Origin: Pomphorhynchus laevis
Lineage: Eukaryota; Acanthocephala; Palaeacanthocephala; Echinorhynchida; Pomphorhynchidae
Assembly: GCA_012934845.2 (NCBI GenBank)
Contig: WNNJ02002602.1
Span: 1 to 64,000, forward strand
Reading direction: 5' to 3'
Length of the DNA: 64,000 nt
Shown: positions 10,115-21,043 of the stretch, piece by piece
Position numbering within the stretch: the stretch's first letter is position 1
Layout of the letters: each line of letters begins with the position of its first letter
Notes under the pieces: generated by a model
The model's input: the letters and a program-made list of their open reading frames with translations, nothing else
Told to the model about the DNA's origin: nothing
The model's database searches: none
Made by a program: the position numbers and the translations under genes

Positions 10115-12493
10115 ATGCAAAGTAGTCAAGAGCCTTTTTCACTGAATATACTTCAGTGGAATTCGGGAGGTGCTTCTGCCCTTAGCCTTCTATCTGGTAG
10201 AGATGCGGATGTTATAGTCCTTCAGGAGACGCGGTCTATCCGTCTCCCCCAGGACATTACTCGATTTATCCCCAAGCATATTTACACCCACTTCACTCCG
10301 TACATAACCCCTCCTCACGCCTCTTCATCTCAAGGTCTTTTAACCCTAGTTAAATGCTCCTTAAGATCATCCCTTCTTTTAAACTATTCTTGTCCAGCCC
10401 TGTCTTGTTTAGCTGTTTCACTTTGTAAGAATGGTAAACGTATCAGCATAGCCAATATCTATATTAGGCCAGGGGAAATTCACAAGAACCGTGATCTCCT
10501 GGACCGTATTTTGGGTAGTGGCTATGACATGTTACTCGGTGACTTCAACGACAGAACTGGTCGTTGGATTAATGCAGCACTCCGCAGAGCCAGGAACGAT
10601 TACCTTATTCACAAACCACCGTCCCCAACTTTTCATTGCTCAACAACTAATTATCTCCTCGACATATTACTGCTTCATAAGATGTGGTTGTTGAAACCCA
10701 TCTGTACTGAGCAGTCGCGCCAAAAACAGACCATCTCTCATGACCTAATTCGTTGGCGGATAGAGGAAGATACGTTGCTTAGAAGGAGGTTTCACTTTGA
10801 TCCCATCAGAGTGGCTTTCTTTCAGGCGGCTATCCAACTCTTCCCCAGAATTGGTAATGAGAATTTGACCGAATTTAATTCCTTCCTCTCCTCGCAAGCT
10901 ACCGCGTTTCTTTCGACTACCTATAAAGGTCATATTTACAATCCCACTCCAACAAAACTCAAGGTTTTGGCTAAAATGCTACGTCTTCCCAATGTCTCTG
11001 TTTCCGCCAGGCAGGCCATCTCGAATGAATACTGGAGCACTAGATATAGGTTCCAGCTGAGCAGGGATAAGGCGAACATCGCTCACCTTAACCCTTCTCA
11101 GTCTTCCTTCTGGAAGATATTCAAGAAGGAGAAGTTTGTATGTTGGAAGGATAGAGCTTTGGGTTGGATTGGTAGTATAGGCCTTGATAATGTTTTGAAG
11201 GAGTCACTATCCCTACATAATTATGGAGCCACTCAATCTCCCCAACCAATCCCGCCTTGGGGTGACTTCAGGAGCAGGGACTTATCTGTTACAGATATCC
11301 TTAACTCCTGGGGGCCACTTCCGGGCACCTCTAAATCCGTCGCTCCACTATCTTCTCGAGTCTGTCAGCTTTTGACAGCCGATCAAAGAAGAGAAGTGGC
11401 CGTCACAATGCTTTTAGCCTCACCATCCGATGTAGCCGGCATCAATATTAGTCGTAGAATTTTCTTACCAAAGCATAGTCCGGTTTCATGTCCCAAAGAT
11501 CTGCGTCCCATTTCGATTCAAAACTCCCTCATCTCCATCTACGAAAAAGCGCTTGCGCGTAGAATCCGCGACCATTTAAGTAGGCGTAATTTGATCCCAC
11601 CGAGTTTTCACGGGTTTGTCAAGGGACGCTCGGTTCATTCAGCAATAGGTGAAGTGCATCAGTTTTGTAGGGATAATAGCCATCAACTAGCTGTGGCTGT
11701 TTTCCTTGACTTTTCTGCTGCATTTGACCGCATTTCCATTCCCTTTGTTATCTCCTCTCTCAGGTCCCTCGGGTTGCCTGCGAGAATTGTTAACAGGGTG
11801 AAGATATTACTGTTTACCAAGAGGTTCTACTATGAAGACGACCCTGATGCGTGTCAGTTCTACCCTATTACAGGTGTGCCCCAAGGATCCCCACTTTCTC
11901 CTATCTTATTTCTTGCTGCCTCCATTGTACTATTCAAGAATTTTAAACGTGATCAACATCTAGTGGTATACGCTGATGATACCACGGCCCTGTTCTCTGG
12001 ACGCAGGTGCAAAGATGTCGCTTCGGACATCAGCCGTTTCTTTTTAAGATTAACAGACCAGCTGACCCTATCCAATCTTATTTTAAATTCATCCAAATCG
12101 CAGGTAGTTGTCTTTCATGGCACCCCTGCGACAAAGAAAAAATTAAAGAGACTAGCACTCTCAGCTCTATCTTCTATATTGACTAATCAACCACTCCCTA
12201 CCTTCACAAGTCGAGTAAAATACCTGGGGTTCACTGTTACGGTGAACTGGTCGGCGAAAGCTGACCTGGATAGACTTAAACGTATCCTGAAGAAAGCTAG
12301 GTGGGCCCTGAAACGGGCTCAGCATCTGTCGTTGAATGGGAAAACCCAAGTGCGCCTCTGGGGTACTTGGGCTATCTCGGGATTAGTCTTCTTTTCGAGA
12401 GGACGTCCTCCAGAGCAAAGACTAAGGTTTCTCAAGCTCCTCATCTCGCGATTACCGCGCATAGTCCGCCTAGATTGGATTCTTCGGGGGTGA
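10115..12493 (+). CDS. LINE copy 3 ORF2, endonuclease-reverse transcriptase
   Basis: A 792-residue endonuclease-RT very similar to copy 2. It keeps LQWNSGG, VIVLQETRS, LGDFNDRTGRW, FLDFSAAFDRISIPF, GVPQGSPLSP and YADDTTALF. The stop at 12493 falls right after WILRG because the G-run there has five G where copy 2 has six. The family C terminus (DPGWFSRRAACWI through QIPLDLRP) continues in the next frame to 12573. The deficit affects only about 30 residues beyond the RT, so the enzyme core is intact. ATG at 10115 follows the true ORF1 stop (10080) by 34 nt, the same spacing as in copy 2. Confidence 0.92.
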   Translation: MQSSQEPFSLNILQWNSGGASALSLLSGRDADVIVLQETRSIRLPQDITRFIPKHIYTHFTPYITPPHASSSQGLLTLVKCSLRSSLLLNYSCPALSCLAVSLCKNGKRISIANIYIRPGEIHKNRDLLDRILGSGYDMLLGDFNDRTGRWINAALRRARNDYLIHKPPSPTFHCSTTNYLLDILLLHKMWLLKPICTEQSRQKQTISHDLIRWRIEEDTLLRRRFHFDPIRVAFFQAAIQLFPRIGNENLTEFNSFLSSQATAFLSTTYKGHIYNPTPTKLKVLAKMLRLPNVSVSARQAISNEYWSTRYRFQLSRDKANIAHLNPSQSSFWKIFKKEKFVCWKDRALGWIGSIGLDNVLKESLSLHNYGATQSPQPIPPWGDFRSRDLSVTDILNSWGPLPGTSKSVAPLSSRVCQLLTADQRREVAVTMLLASPSDVAGINISRRIFLPKHSPVSCPKDLRPISIQNSLISIYEKALARRIRDHLSRRNLIPPSFHGFVKGRSVHSAIGEVHQFCRDNSHQLAVAVFLDFSAAFDRISIPFVISSLRSLGLPARIVNRVKILLFTKRFYYEDDPDACQFYPITGVPQGSPLSPILFLAASIVLFKNFKRDQHLVVYADDTTALFSGRRCKDVASDISRFFLRLTDQLTLSNLILNSSKSQVVVFHGTPATKKKLKRLALSALSSILTNQPLPTFTSRVKYLGFTVTVNWSAKADLDRLKRILKKARWALKRAQHLSLNGKTQVRLWGTWAISGLVFFSRGRPPEQRLRFLKLLISRLPRIVRLDWILRG

Positions 12494-12748
12494 TAGACCC
12501 CGGGTGGTTCAGTCGAAGAGCGGCGTGTTGGATTAGCTGGAGGGCTCAGATCCCGCTGGACCTGAGGCCGTAGAATAAATAGAAGATTGAATGATTAACG
12601 AATTGATATTATTTTTGTCTTCTCTTGCATGTTTTGTTCTGTGTAACACATTTTTTATCGGTTACAAGTTTTGTTTAAGATAATCCTTATCTTATCTTAT
12701 AATTATAGATAAACGTTGGAGTTACATTTGCTATAGTCATTGCACAAA

Positions 12749-13961
12749 ATGAGTAAATTTAGCATGTCGGAGCGTTCAAATAACTCTATGAAAACTAATT
12801 TTCCTGCTAATGCAATAAACGAGGTAAGTGGAGATTTAGCTTCTCTTGAATTTATTCCGGAGGGTGAACTCCCCCCGGTACCAAAATTACCCAACCTGGT
12901 GATTATCAGACTTTTGGTGCCTCTGGAAAAGCAAAACATGTTCAATGTTTTTATAAGAGGCTTTGCCGATCGATTTAAAAAAGGATATTGTTCAATGCGA
13001 TTAAATATTATGAATCTGAGATTAAAATCTCATTCTGCACTCCTGATCTGGCAATGTCGTACGTCGACTACTTTAAAAAAGAGCATTCGGAACAAGGTAT
13101 AATTGCTTCCAAACCAATCCTGGCAACAATAAAGATAAATAATATGCCCACATTCATTTCAGAAGAAGATATATCAGCCCTAGAAACTGATTACAAAATC
13201 TCTAACGTGCGCTTTATAAAAGGGATTAAAGGCTTCCCAATTCCCGTGGCGTTTTGCAATGCCCCGGTTGATGAAGCTCTAAAACTATCGATTTCGACAT
13301 GCAATCCTTTTATGGGGTATAATTTGAGATTTTCAATCATCGAAACCGACTCACTAACGTACTAACGTACCCTCACTGCAACAATTGCCATCGGTGGGGG
13401 CATTGGTCCACTGGATGTTCTTTACCACATAAGTGCGGCGTGTGTGGTACAACTGCTATACATCCTGAGAAGTGCGAAAGTAAGCCATTTTGCGCAAACT
13501 GCGGTGGTGAGCACCCCGCATGGTCAAAAAAGTGTAAAATCTTTAAGGCGTACCAAAAGAGACACAGGGGTGTGACAGCAAAACCGACTAGCTTCGTGGA
13601 AGCTGTCTCGTCTAACAAGAAAGACGACAGGATGCTGGATACGGAAATCCTAAAACTTATTGAAATGCAGCATCAGGCATCAATGATTCAACTTGAAAAA
13701 TTGGCCCAAAAATTGGTGGATCAATTAGCGGAATCTTTCCGTTCTCCTCCTTCAGGGAAGACCAACAATATTTAGAAGCCACCAAAATCTAAGAAACGAA
13801 ACGGGTCAGCGCTGAGCATAGCCGCTCTGAAGCTTGCTCGGAAGGATTCGATCTGGGATATGGCTAACGAGGGAAATGAAGATATCGCCCGTGGGCAAGC
13901 GACTCCATTTGTCGTGACGGGAAACGATAAAGGCGACCTTTCCGCCTCTAGTTGCGACTAG
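12749..13961 (+). pseudogene. LINE copy 4 ORF1, frameshifted
   Basis: The N terminus MSKFSMSERSNNSMKTNF and the GELPPVPKLPNLVIIRLL block are intact. A frameshift near 12985 moves the middle part (ending CNPFMGYNLRFSIIETDSLTY) to another frame, and a short ACGTACTAACGTAC duplication at about 13357-13370 creates a further break before the knuckles. The third piece carries CANCGGEHPAWSKKC. The C-terminal region up to TAG at 13961 matches copies 2 and 3 in a third frame. Confidence 0.8.
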
Positions 13962-13995
13962 CTGAAGGGCGTCCCACTTCGGTAACACTTACGCA

Positions 13996-16423
13996 ATGAG
14001 AATTAATCAAGAGCCTTTTTCACTGAATATCCTTTAATGGAATTCGGGAGGTGATTCCGCCCTTAGCCTTCTATCTGGTAGAGATGCAGATGTTATAGTC
14101 CTTCAGGAGACGCGGTCTATCCGTCTCCCCCAGGATATTACTCGATTTATCCCTAAGCACATCTACACCCACTTTACTCCTTACATAACCCCCTCACTCC
14201 TCTTCATCTCAAGGTCTTTTAACCCTAGTGAAAAGCTCCTTAAGATCATCCCTCCTATTAAACTACTCTTGTCCAGCCCTATCTTGTTTAGCTATATCAC
14301 TTTGTAAGAACGGTAAGCGTATAAGTATAGCCAATGTCTATATTCGGCCAGGAGAAATTCACAAGAACCGTGACCTCCTGGATTGAATATTAGGGAGCGG
14401 TTATGACATGTTACGTGGTGACTTCAACGATAGAACTGGTCGTTGGATTAATGCAGCACTCCGCAGAGCAAGGATCGACTATCTTATTCATAAACCACCT
14501 TCCCCCACCTTTCATTGCTCTACAACAAATTCTCTCCTCGACATATTACTGCTACGTAACATGTGGTTGTTGAAACCCATTTGCACCGAGCAGTCGCGTC
14601 AACAACATACCACCTCTCATGACCTAATTCGCTGGCGGCTAGAGGACGATACGTTGCTTAGAAGAAGGTTTCACTTTGACCCTATTAGAGTGGCCTTCTT
14701 TCAGGCAGCTATCCAACTCTTCCCCAGAATTGGAATTGAGAGTTTGACCGAATTTAATTCCTACCTCTCATCGCAAGCTACCGCGATCCTTTCGACTACC
14801 TATAAAGGTCAAATATACAATCCTACTCCAACAAAGCTCAAGGTCCTAGCTAAAATGTTACACCTTCCCAATCTCTCTGTTTCCGCCAGACAGATCCTCT
14901 CGAATGAATATTGGAGCTCTAGATATAGGCTCCAGCTGAGCAGGGATAGGGCAAGCATTGCTCACCTAAACCCTTCTCAGGCTTCCTTCTGGAAGATATT
15001 CAAGAAGGAGAAGTTTGTCTGCTGGAAGGATAGAGCCTTGGTTTGGATTGGTAGCGTAGGCCTTGACTAAGTTTTAGAGGAGTCACTTACCTTTCATAAT
15101 TATGGAGCCACTCAATCTCCCCAACCAATCCCGCCTTGGCGTGTTTTCAGGAGTAGGGACTTATCTATTACAAATATCCTTAACTCCTGGGGATCACTCC
15201 CGGGCACCTCCAAATCCCACGCGCCACTCACCACTCGTGTCTGTCAGCTTTTGACATACAGTCAGAGAAAGGAGGTCGCCATCACAATGCTATTAGCCTC
15301 CCCGTCCGACATAGCGGACATCAACATCAGCCGTCGAGTTTTTTTTACCTAAAAAGAGATTAATCACTTGTCCAAAAGATCTGCGGCCCATCTCGATTCA
15401 AAACGCCCTCATATCCATCTACGAGAAAGCGTTTGCGCGTAGAATCCGCGTTCATTTATGTAGGCGTAATTTGATCCCACCGAGTTTTCATGGGTTTGTC
15501 AAAGGGCGCTTGGTCCATTCAGCAATTGGTGAGGTGCATCAGTTTTGTCAGGATAATAGTCATCAGCTTGCTGTGGCTGTTTTTCTTGATTTTTCAGCTG
15601 CATTTGACCGGATCTCCATTCCTTTCGTTTTCTCCTCTCTCAGGTCCCTCGGGTTGCCTGCGAGAATTGTTAACAGGGTGGATATATTGTTGTACACCAA
15701 GCGGTTCTACTATGAAGACGACCCTGATGCTCGTCAGTTCTACCCTATTACGCGTGTACCTCAAGGATCCCCACTTTCTCCTATCTTATATCTTGCTGCA
15801 TCCATTGTACTATTCAAGAATTTTAAACGTGATCAACATCTAGTGGTATATGGCTGGTACCACAGCCTTGTTCTCTGGACGCAGGTGCAAAGATGTAATC
15901 TCTGACATCAGCCATTTCTTTTTAAGATTAAAAGATCAGTTGCCCCCATCCAATCTTATTTTAAACTCCTCTAAATCGCAGGTGGTAGTCTTTCATGGCG
16001 TTCCTGCCACCAAAAAGAAACTTAAGAGACTAGCACTCTCTGCACTCTCCTCCATTTTGCAGCATCAACCACTTCCCATCTTCACGAGTCGAGTAAAATA
16101 TCTGGGGTTAAGTCATGAATAGACTTAAACGTTTCCTGAAGAAAGCTAGGTGGGCTCTGAAACGGGCCCAGCATCTGTCATTGAATGGGATAACCCAAGT
16201 GCGCCTCTGGGGTACTTGGGCTATCTCGGGATTAGTCTTCTTCTCACGAGGACGTCCCCCAGAACAAAGACTAAGGTTTCTCAAGCTCCTCATCTCGAGA
16301 TTACCAACCATAGTCCGCCTTGACTGAACTCTTAGGTGTGTGAGAGAGCCCGAATGGTTCAGTCAGAGGGCGGCGCGCTGGTGCGGCCGAGGGGCTCAGA
16401 TCCCTCTGGACCTGAGGCCGTGA
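13996..16423 (+). pseudogene. LINE copy 4 ORF2, endonuclease-RT, decayed
   Basis: Begins MRINQEPFSLNIL and meets a stop at once. Open pieces then cover the endonuclease second half (14408-15070, GDFNDRTGRW present) and part of the RT (15471-15905, FLDFSAAFDRISIPF). The catalytic box is damaged: where sisters have YADDTT the sequence reads YGW then a frame change. A deletion at about 16108 removes roughly 25 codons of the VNWSAKADL region. The C terminus ends QIPLDLRP at a TGA, which fixes the family's ancestral C terminus. Confidence 0.82.
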
Positions 16424-16559
16424 ATTTAAGTTGAAGATTCCAAAATACTCGTCGTGAACGGCTTCTATTTAAAGTTGTCTTTTGCATGTTTTCGTTTCTT
16501 AAGTTTTTATCGGTTATATAGTTATTAATAAAACCCTTACTTACTTAGTTATTGTTATA

Positions 16560-19330
16560 AATAAGTATTACAAGATCTTTACATTGGCGAAGAGGGTACA
16601 AAGTGAAGAATGATAACGATACGACTAGCTTTCCAACGATACCACAATTTGAACCGGACAACAATATCGCGGATTGTTGGAGTGAGTGGATCGAACACCT
16701 CGAAGATGCATTTGCGGCATTCGCGGTATCAAACGACTTGCAACAATTGCCCATATTTCGATTCTATGGAGGGAAATACCTGAAATAAATTATCAAGACG
16801 CTCCCGATTAACCAAGAAACAGATGAAAAACCAACATTTGACCATATAAAAAAGCGCTCTGGATGCGCATTTTATAAAACAGAATAATCCGGTGTTCGAA
16901 AGATACAAATTTCGTACAATGACACAATTCAAGGATAGAGCACTTATACATACGTTACACGGTTATGAGAACAATGTTCACGTTGCAAATTCAACGAATA
17001 CTCTCTTGATAAAGCTATAGCAGATCAGTTAACAGAAAAATGCACATCAGCAAAAATGTGACGAGCGTATTTGTAAGAAACAGAACTAACTGTTCAAAAA
17101 GCTTTACAGCTTGCCTACACCCATGAACAAACAGAAATACAAGCGAGTACAATGGAAACAGTACAAGAAGACACCAATGTCTACAGGATCAGAACACACA
17201 AGGAATTTAAGAGTCAACTACAAACGACGAAGAAAACAACATATGGGAAAATAAACACGTTATGTCGAGGTTGCAACAGCACTGACCACCACGGAGATAC
17301 TGCATGTCCAGCATTCGGAAAGCGATGCAACTACCGCGGCCACATGAACCACTTCGCAAATGCCTATCGACATGATTATAGATTCTGGAGCTAACGTTAA
17401 TATTATTGATGAAAGCACATGTGATCACATTAAAAGCACATTAAAACATACGATCGAGTATGTCGATCGTATGTCGAGTTTACACCTACAAATAAAATGC
17501 CTAAGGCGTATGGAAACCCAGATATTCCAATAATCGGGGAATTTTTTGCTGTCATCGCTAATAGATTTAACAAAAGTCCACAGATAATACTAGTCACTAA
17601 AGAGGAAAAGTCTGGGAATATCTTAAGCAAAGGAGCATGTATCGATTTGCAATTGCTAAATATAAGAGAAATTAACATAATTGATAAGGAACACATACCA
17701 CACTTAACAAGAATTATTCTTGACGAAATGTCACCACGATTAAAATGGCTTGGACGCTTAAAGAATTATAAACTAAGATTGGACATCTACCCAACAGTAA
17801 ACCCGTATCCTGACCACCACATCGTACTCCATTTCATCTCCGAAAAGCTGTGGATGCTAAGATAAAAGAAATGCTGGTCAATGATGTTATTGAAGAAGTA
17901 ATGGGACCAACTCGTTGGTGTTCATCAATAGTGGCAGTACCAAAGCCAAATTGAGACATTCGAGTTTGCGCCGACTAAAGAATAGTAAACGAAGCCATAA
18001 GAAGAATTCTATACTCTATTCCTACAATAGAACAGTTAATAAGCAACATAAGTCAGGAAAAATATTCTCTAAAATAGATTTTAACTCGTTCTATCACCAG
18101 ATTCCGCTCGATCCAAATTCTAGAGAAATTACAACATTCTCGTGTGATTCTGGAATATTTCGATATAAGGTCCGATTAATGGGAATAACGTCCACATCTG
18201 AAGAAGGATAACGTATATTACAACTACTCTTAAAGCTATGTGACAACTGCCAAAACAGAGCAGATGACATCCTGGTATGGGGTCGTGATACAAATGAGCA
18301 TGATAGAGTGTCAAAACAAATACTACACACCCTTGCAAAAAATAATCTAACAATTGCATACGATAAGTGTAAATTTCATGAAAATGAAGTGGAATTCTTT
18401 GGACATATTATATCAAAGGACGGAATTAGTCCTTCAGAATCAAAATTTGAAGCAGTCACATTATTCAAGGAACCAACGACTATCCGGGAGCTACATAGCT
18501 TTTTAGGGCTTGTCAACTATCTGATAAAGTTTATCCCATAATTAGCTACCATAAGAGAACATCTTAGTGAATTGACTCGCTCCGTAAAAAGAAATGGAAA
18601 TGGACAGAAAAAGAGCGAAATTGCTTTGTAAGTTTGAAGAACATTATTGGTAACAGTAAAACGGTATCGCACATTGATACCGAGCTGGAAACGTACATTA
18701 TTACAGACGCTAGCCCTGTTGGCATTGGAGCCAAATTATGTCAAAAACATGAAAACACTTTAAACCGGTTAGCTTTGCGTCAAGAACCTTGACTCAAGTC
18801 GAGATACGATACTGTCAACTAGAAAGAGATGCACTGGCTGTAATCTGGGCATGTGAAAAGTTTCACCTATATTTATATGGAAAACGATTTACTATTATGA
18901 CGGATCACAATGCACTTACTTCGATTTTAAATTCGAAAGGGAAACCGGCAGCTAGAATACTAAGGTGGCTATTGAGACTACAACAATACTCATATTGAGT
19001 AATACATATGAAAGGCTCTGAAAATCCTACAGACATCTTGTCCAGACAAGCAATGGTTTACGAGAAAGAACGATCACCAGATAAAGAATTAACAGACCGG
19101 TATTTAAATTTTGTAATCGCGAATCATACACAAAAATCGATAGCTTTATCAGATGTTATAACAAAATCAGATAAGGATACAGAAATTTTAGCATTGAAAG
19201 AAGAAATTTCGACAAACATTTGGACTAATAAGATAACCATATCTACGAATACGAAACGAGTTAAGCACAAAAAAAGGGTTGGTTATGAGAGAAGAAATGG
19301 TAATAATACCTTCATAAATAAAACATGATA
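16560..19330 (+). mobile_element. Fossil Ty3/gypsy-type LTR retroelement (broken, LTRs not seen)
   Basis: Old, broken copy of an LTR retroelement of the Ty3/gypsy group. In order there are traces of a gag-like region (16.6-17.2 kb), Cys/His knuckles (17.26-17.38 kb), a protease-type DSGA motif near 17.38 kb, reverse transcriptase (about 17.75-18.55 kb), RNase H (about 18.65-19.0 kb, with the TMTDHNAL motif typical of this group) and the start of the following linker. No terminal repeats are recognisable: the left end abuts LINE copy 4 and the right end runs into an inverted repeat. It carries numerous interruptions (well over five), so it is an inactive fossil, older than the adjacent LINE copies. 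Confidence 0.75.
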
Positions 19331-19689
19331 TAATCGAGATAGCCCACGAAACACACATGGGAATCGTAAAAACAAGTGATAAAAAGATAAAAAGCGAAAT
19401 CATAAAACAAGTGATAAAATATTCGAATGAAGAATTGAAATAATTTAATGATAGAATAATTAATTATAATTTAATCTAAACCAAAACAAAATATTAGAAC
19501 AATGAGAAAACAAACGAATTGAAATATTAAAAAAAATGAAATATTAGAATAATAAATTATAATTTAGTTTAAGGTTGAAATCAGATTTATTATTAAGCAT
19601 TAAAACAAGTGATAAAAACATAAGAATTGAATAATAAAAATAATGTAATAATAAAGTTTATAATTATAATATATTAGTTAATATTATAA

Positions 19690-19865
19690 TTAAGTATTTT
19701 AGCGGCAATGTTTATAGCATCAGAAAGCGGAACGTTAGTGTAAAGTGAGGTGATGTCAGTTGTACACATTTAATGTTCAAGAGCGTTATGTCCACGAATT
19801 AAACGTGAAAACTGAGGTTTATCTTTAATGTATGAGAAATGACTATCAGCTATATGAAATCGTAC
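19690..19865 (-). pseudogene. Penelope-like element RT fragment
   Basis: The minus strand reads FSYIKDKPQFSRLIRGHNAL, a stop, then CTTDITSLYTNVPLSDAINI. The motif D-I-T-S-L-Y-T-N-V-P is the conserved RT motif A region of Penelope-like elements (typically DVxSLYTNVP). It belongs to a different PLE lineage from the 52-kb copy or to a different part of the RT. About 58 codons with one in-frame stop. Confidence 0.7.
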
Positions 19866-20005
19866 AGTGGATTCAAAATCAGATGTTCTGAGTTCGAATC
19901 CTATCAGCACCAGTGTACGGAGTCAACATATAATAAGGGTCGAAACGTGAAATGTAGAGATCTGGGTAAGCAGCTGATGAGACCCACTCAGGCTGATTAT
20001 AATTA
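19866..20005 (+). repeat. SINE-like module with B-box and GGGTCGAAACGT...CTGATGAGACCC body
   Basis: Contains GAGTTCGAATCC (19888 region), close to a Pol III B box, followed by CAGCACCA as at a tRNA 3' end. The body then has AAGGGTCGAAACGTGAAATG and CAGCTGATGAGACCC. The same body recurs on the minus strand at about 30640-30700. No A box is convincing here, so this is either a truncated tRNA-derived SINE or a retroelement tail shared with one. Confidence 0.45.
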
Positions 20006-20424
20006 ATAATAATTTCTTATTATAATTAAATACTCTATTATTACATTATTTTTATTATTCAATTCTTATGTTTTTATCACTTGTTTTAATGCTTAATAAT
20101 AAATCTGACTTCAACTTTAAACTAAATTATAATTTATTATTCTAATATTAAATTATTTCAATTTTTCAATTCGTTTGTTTTCTCATTTATTTGTTTTCTC
20201 TAATATTTTGTTTTGGTTTATATTAAATTATAATTAATTAATCTATCGTTAAATTATTTCAATTCTTCAATTCGTATATTTTATCACTTGTTTTATGATT
20301 TTGCTTTGATTTTATTTTATGATTTTGTTTTTTCTTTCTTTTTGTTTACTTTAAAATGTGTATCGTTCAATTTTTTAGTGTATGCATGCTTTGTTTTTCG
20401 ACATTTATTTTGTTTTATGATTTT

Positions 20425-20515
20425 GTTTTTTATAAATGTTAAAACACGAAATTTTGTGAACATTTTATTGTAATCCTGATGATAGCAGGAGATATCGAAA
20501 TATTGACTTTCAAAT
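20425..20515 (+). repeat. PLE-tail-like hairpin module (copy B)
   Basis: Plus-strand match to the minus-strand module at 4746-4845. The core hairpin is TCCTG-ATGATAG-CAGGA followed by GATATCGAAATATTGA and an AATAAA signal. The two copies agree over about 80 bases with scattered differences. Confidence 0.55.
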
Positions 20516-20970
20516 AAAGGGAAATTTATTATTAAATATTATTTAAATTAATCTAACTCTAGAATTCATTTTAGTAAATTTTGCTAGATCACAAGTGATT
20601 TTGCAGAAGAAGCAACATTTCAGCTACGATTTCATTATTTCATTACTTCTAACTGTAAATTTTTTAATTTATTTTGCAGTTACATTTTTATATGCAAAAA
20701 ATTAAAATACGCGTTAAAATTCTACCTTTTATCTTTAATATTATACGTTACATCTATTATTTGATTGTTAAATAGATCAAACTGAGATATTCACTTGCAA
20801 TAACTTAATGTTCTTCTTTGTTCCAGTAAAATTATATGATAGATAACATCTGGTATGGTTTGCTTAAGCTGTGGCTTCACAGGACCACACGTGTGCTGTC
20901 GCTCATGAAGTTTGTAAAAAGCATGCAGGTTACATGCAACAATCAGTATTGACCTTATATTTATCTAATA
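20516..20970. other. A+T-rich spacer
   Basis: No gene recognised between the hairpin module and the RTE-type LINE. Confidence 0.5.
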
Positions 20971-20973
20971 TAT

Positions 20974-21043
20974 AGTTTTACATAGTCTCCCCGAAGAAGA
21001 CTTCGGGGAGACTATCACATAGTCCCCGAAGAAGACTATGTGA
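20974..21043 (+). repeat. Double foldback at the 5' junction of the RTE-type LINE
   Basis: Two adjacent perfect hairpins: AGTCTCCCCGAAG with its reverse complement around AAGA, then ATCACATAGTC with its reverse complement around a 9-nt loop. Both include the coding words CCCCGAAGAAGAC that encode PEED just before the first retained LINE codons. The element's 5' coding end was evidently copied back on itself during insertion. Confidence 0.75.

Larger units (their letters stand above)
8821..12700 (+). mobile_element. Jockey-like LINE copy 3, nearly intact
   Basis: Second member of the head-to-tail array. About 65 bp of leader precede the ORF1 ATG at 8885. ORF1 has one frameshift near its C terminus; ORF2 is open over 792 codons. 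The 3' tail is a CTTAT/TTATC repeat near 12680-12700 after a short UTR with TTGCATGTTT. Copy 4 follows directly. Confidence 0.85.
12701..16545 (+). mobile_element. Jockey-like LINE copy 4, decayed
   Basis: Third member of the head-to-tail array, with ORF1 from ATG 12749 and ORF2 from ATG 13996 to about 16423. Both frames are interrupted. The 3' UTR carries TTGCATGTTTTCG and a CTTACTTACTTA tail near 16525-16540. The fossil gypsy-type element begins right after it. Confidence 0.85.
19375..20330. repeat. Long inverted repeat (about 300-bp arms) around PLE/SINE pieces
   Basis: The left arm (about 19375-19690) and right arm (about 20025-20330) are reverse complements over nearly their whole length; for example AAACAAGTGATAAAA and CATAAGAATTGAATAA on the left have exact reverse complements on the right. 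The 335-bp spacer holds a minus-strand PLE RT fragment and a SINE-like module. The arrangement resembles PLE insertions with inverted terminal segments, or a foldback element that trapped older pieces. Confidence 0.7.

Noticed and set aside
4930-16545. Telomere made of retrotransposons
   Set aside because: The head-to-tail array recalls fly telomeres, but it is short, flanked on both sides by other sequence and has an inverted copy beside it. Kept only as an analogy.
20288-20473. 61-codon F/C-rich frame
   Set aside because: Falls in a T-rich arm of the long inverted repeat and shows no motif.
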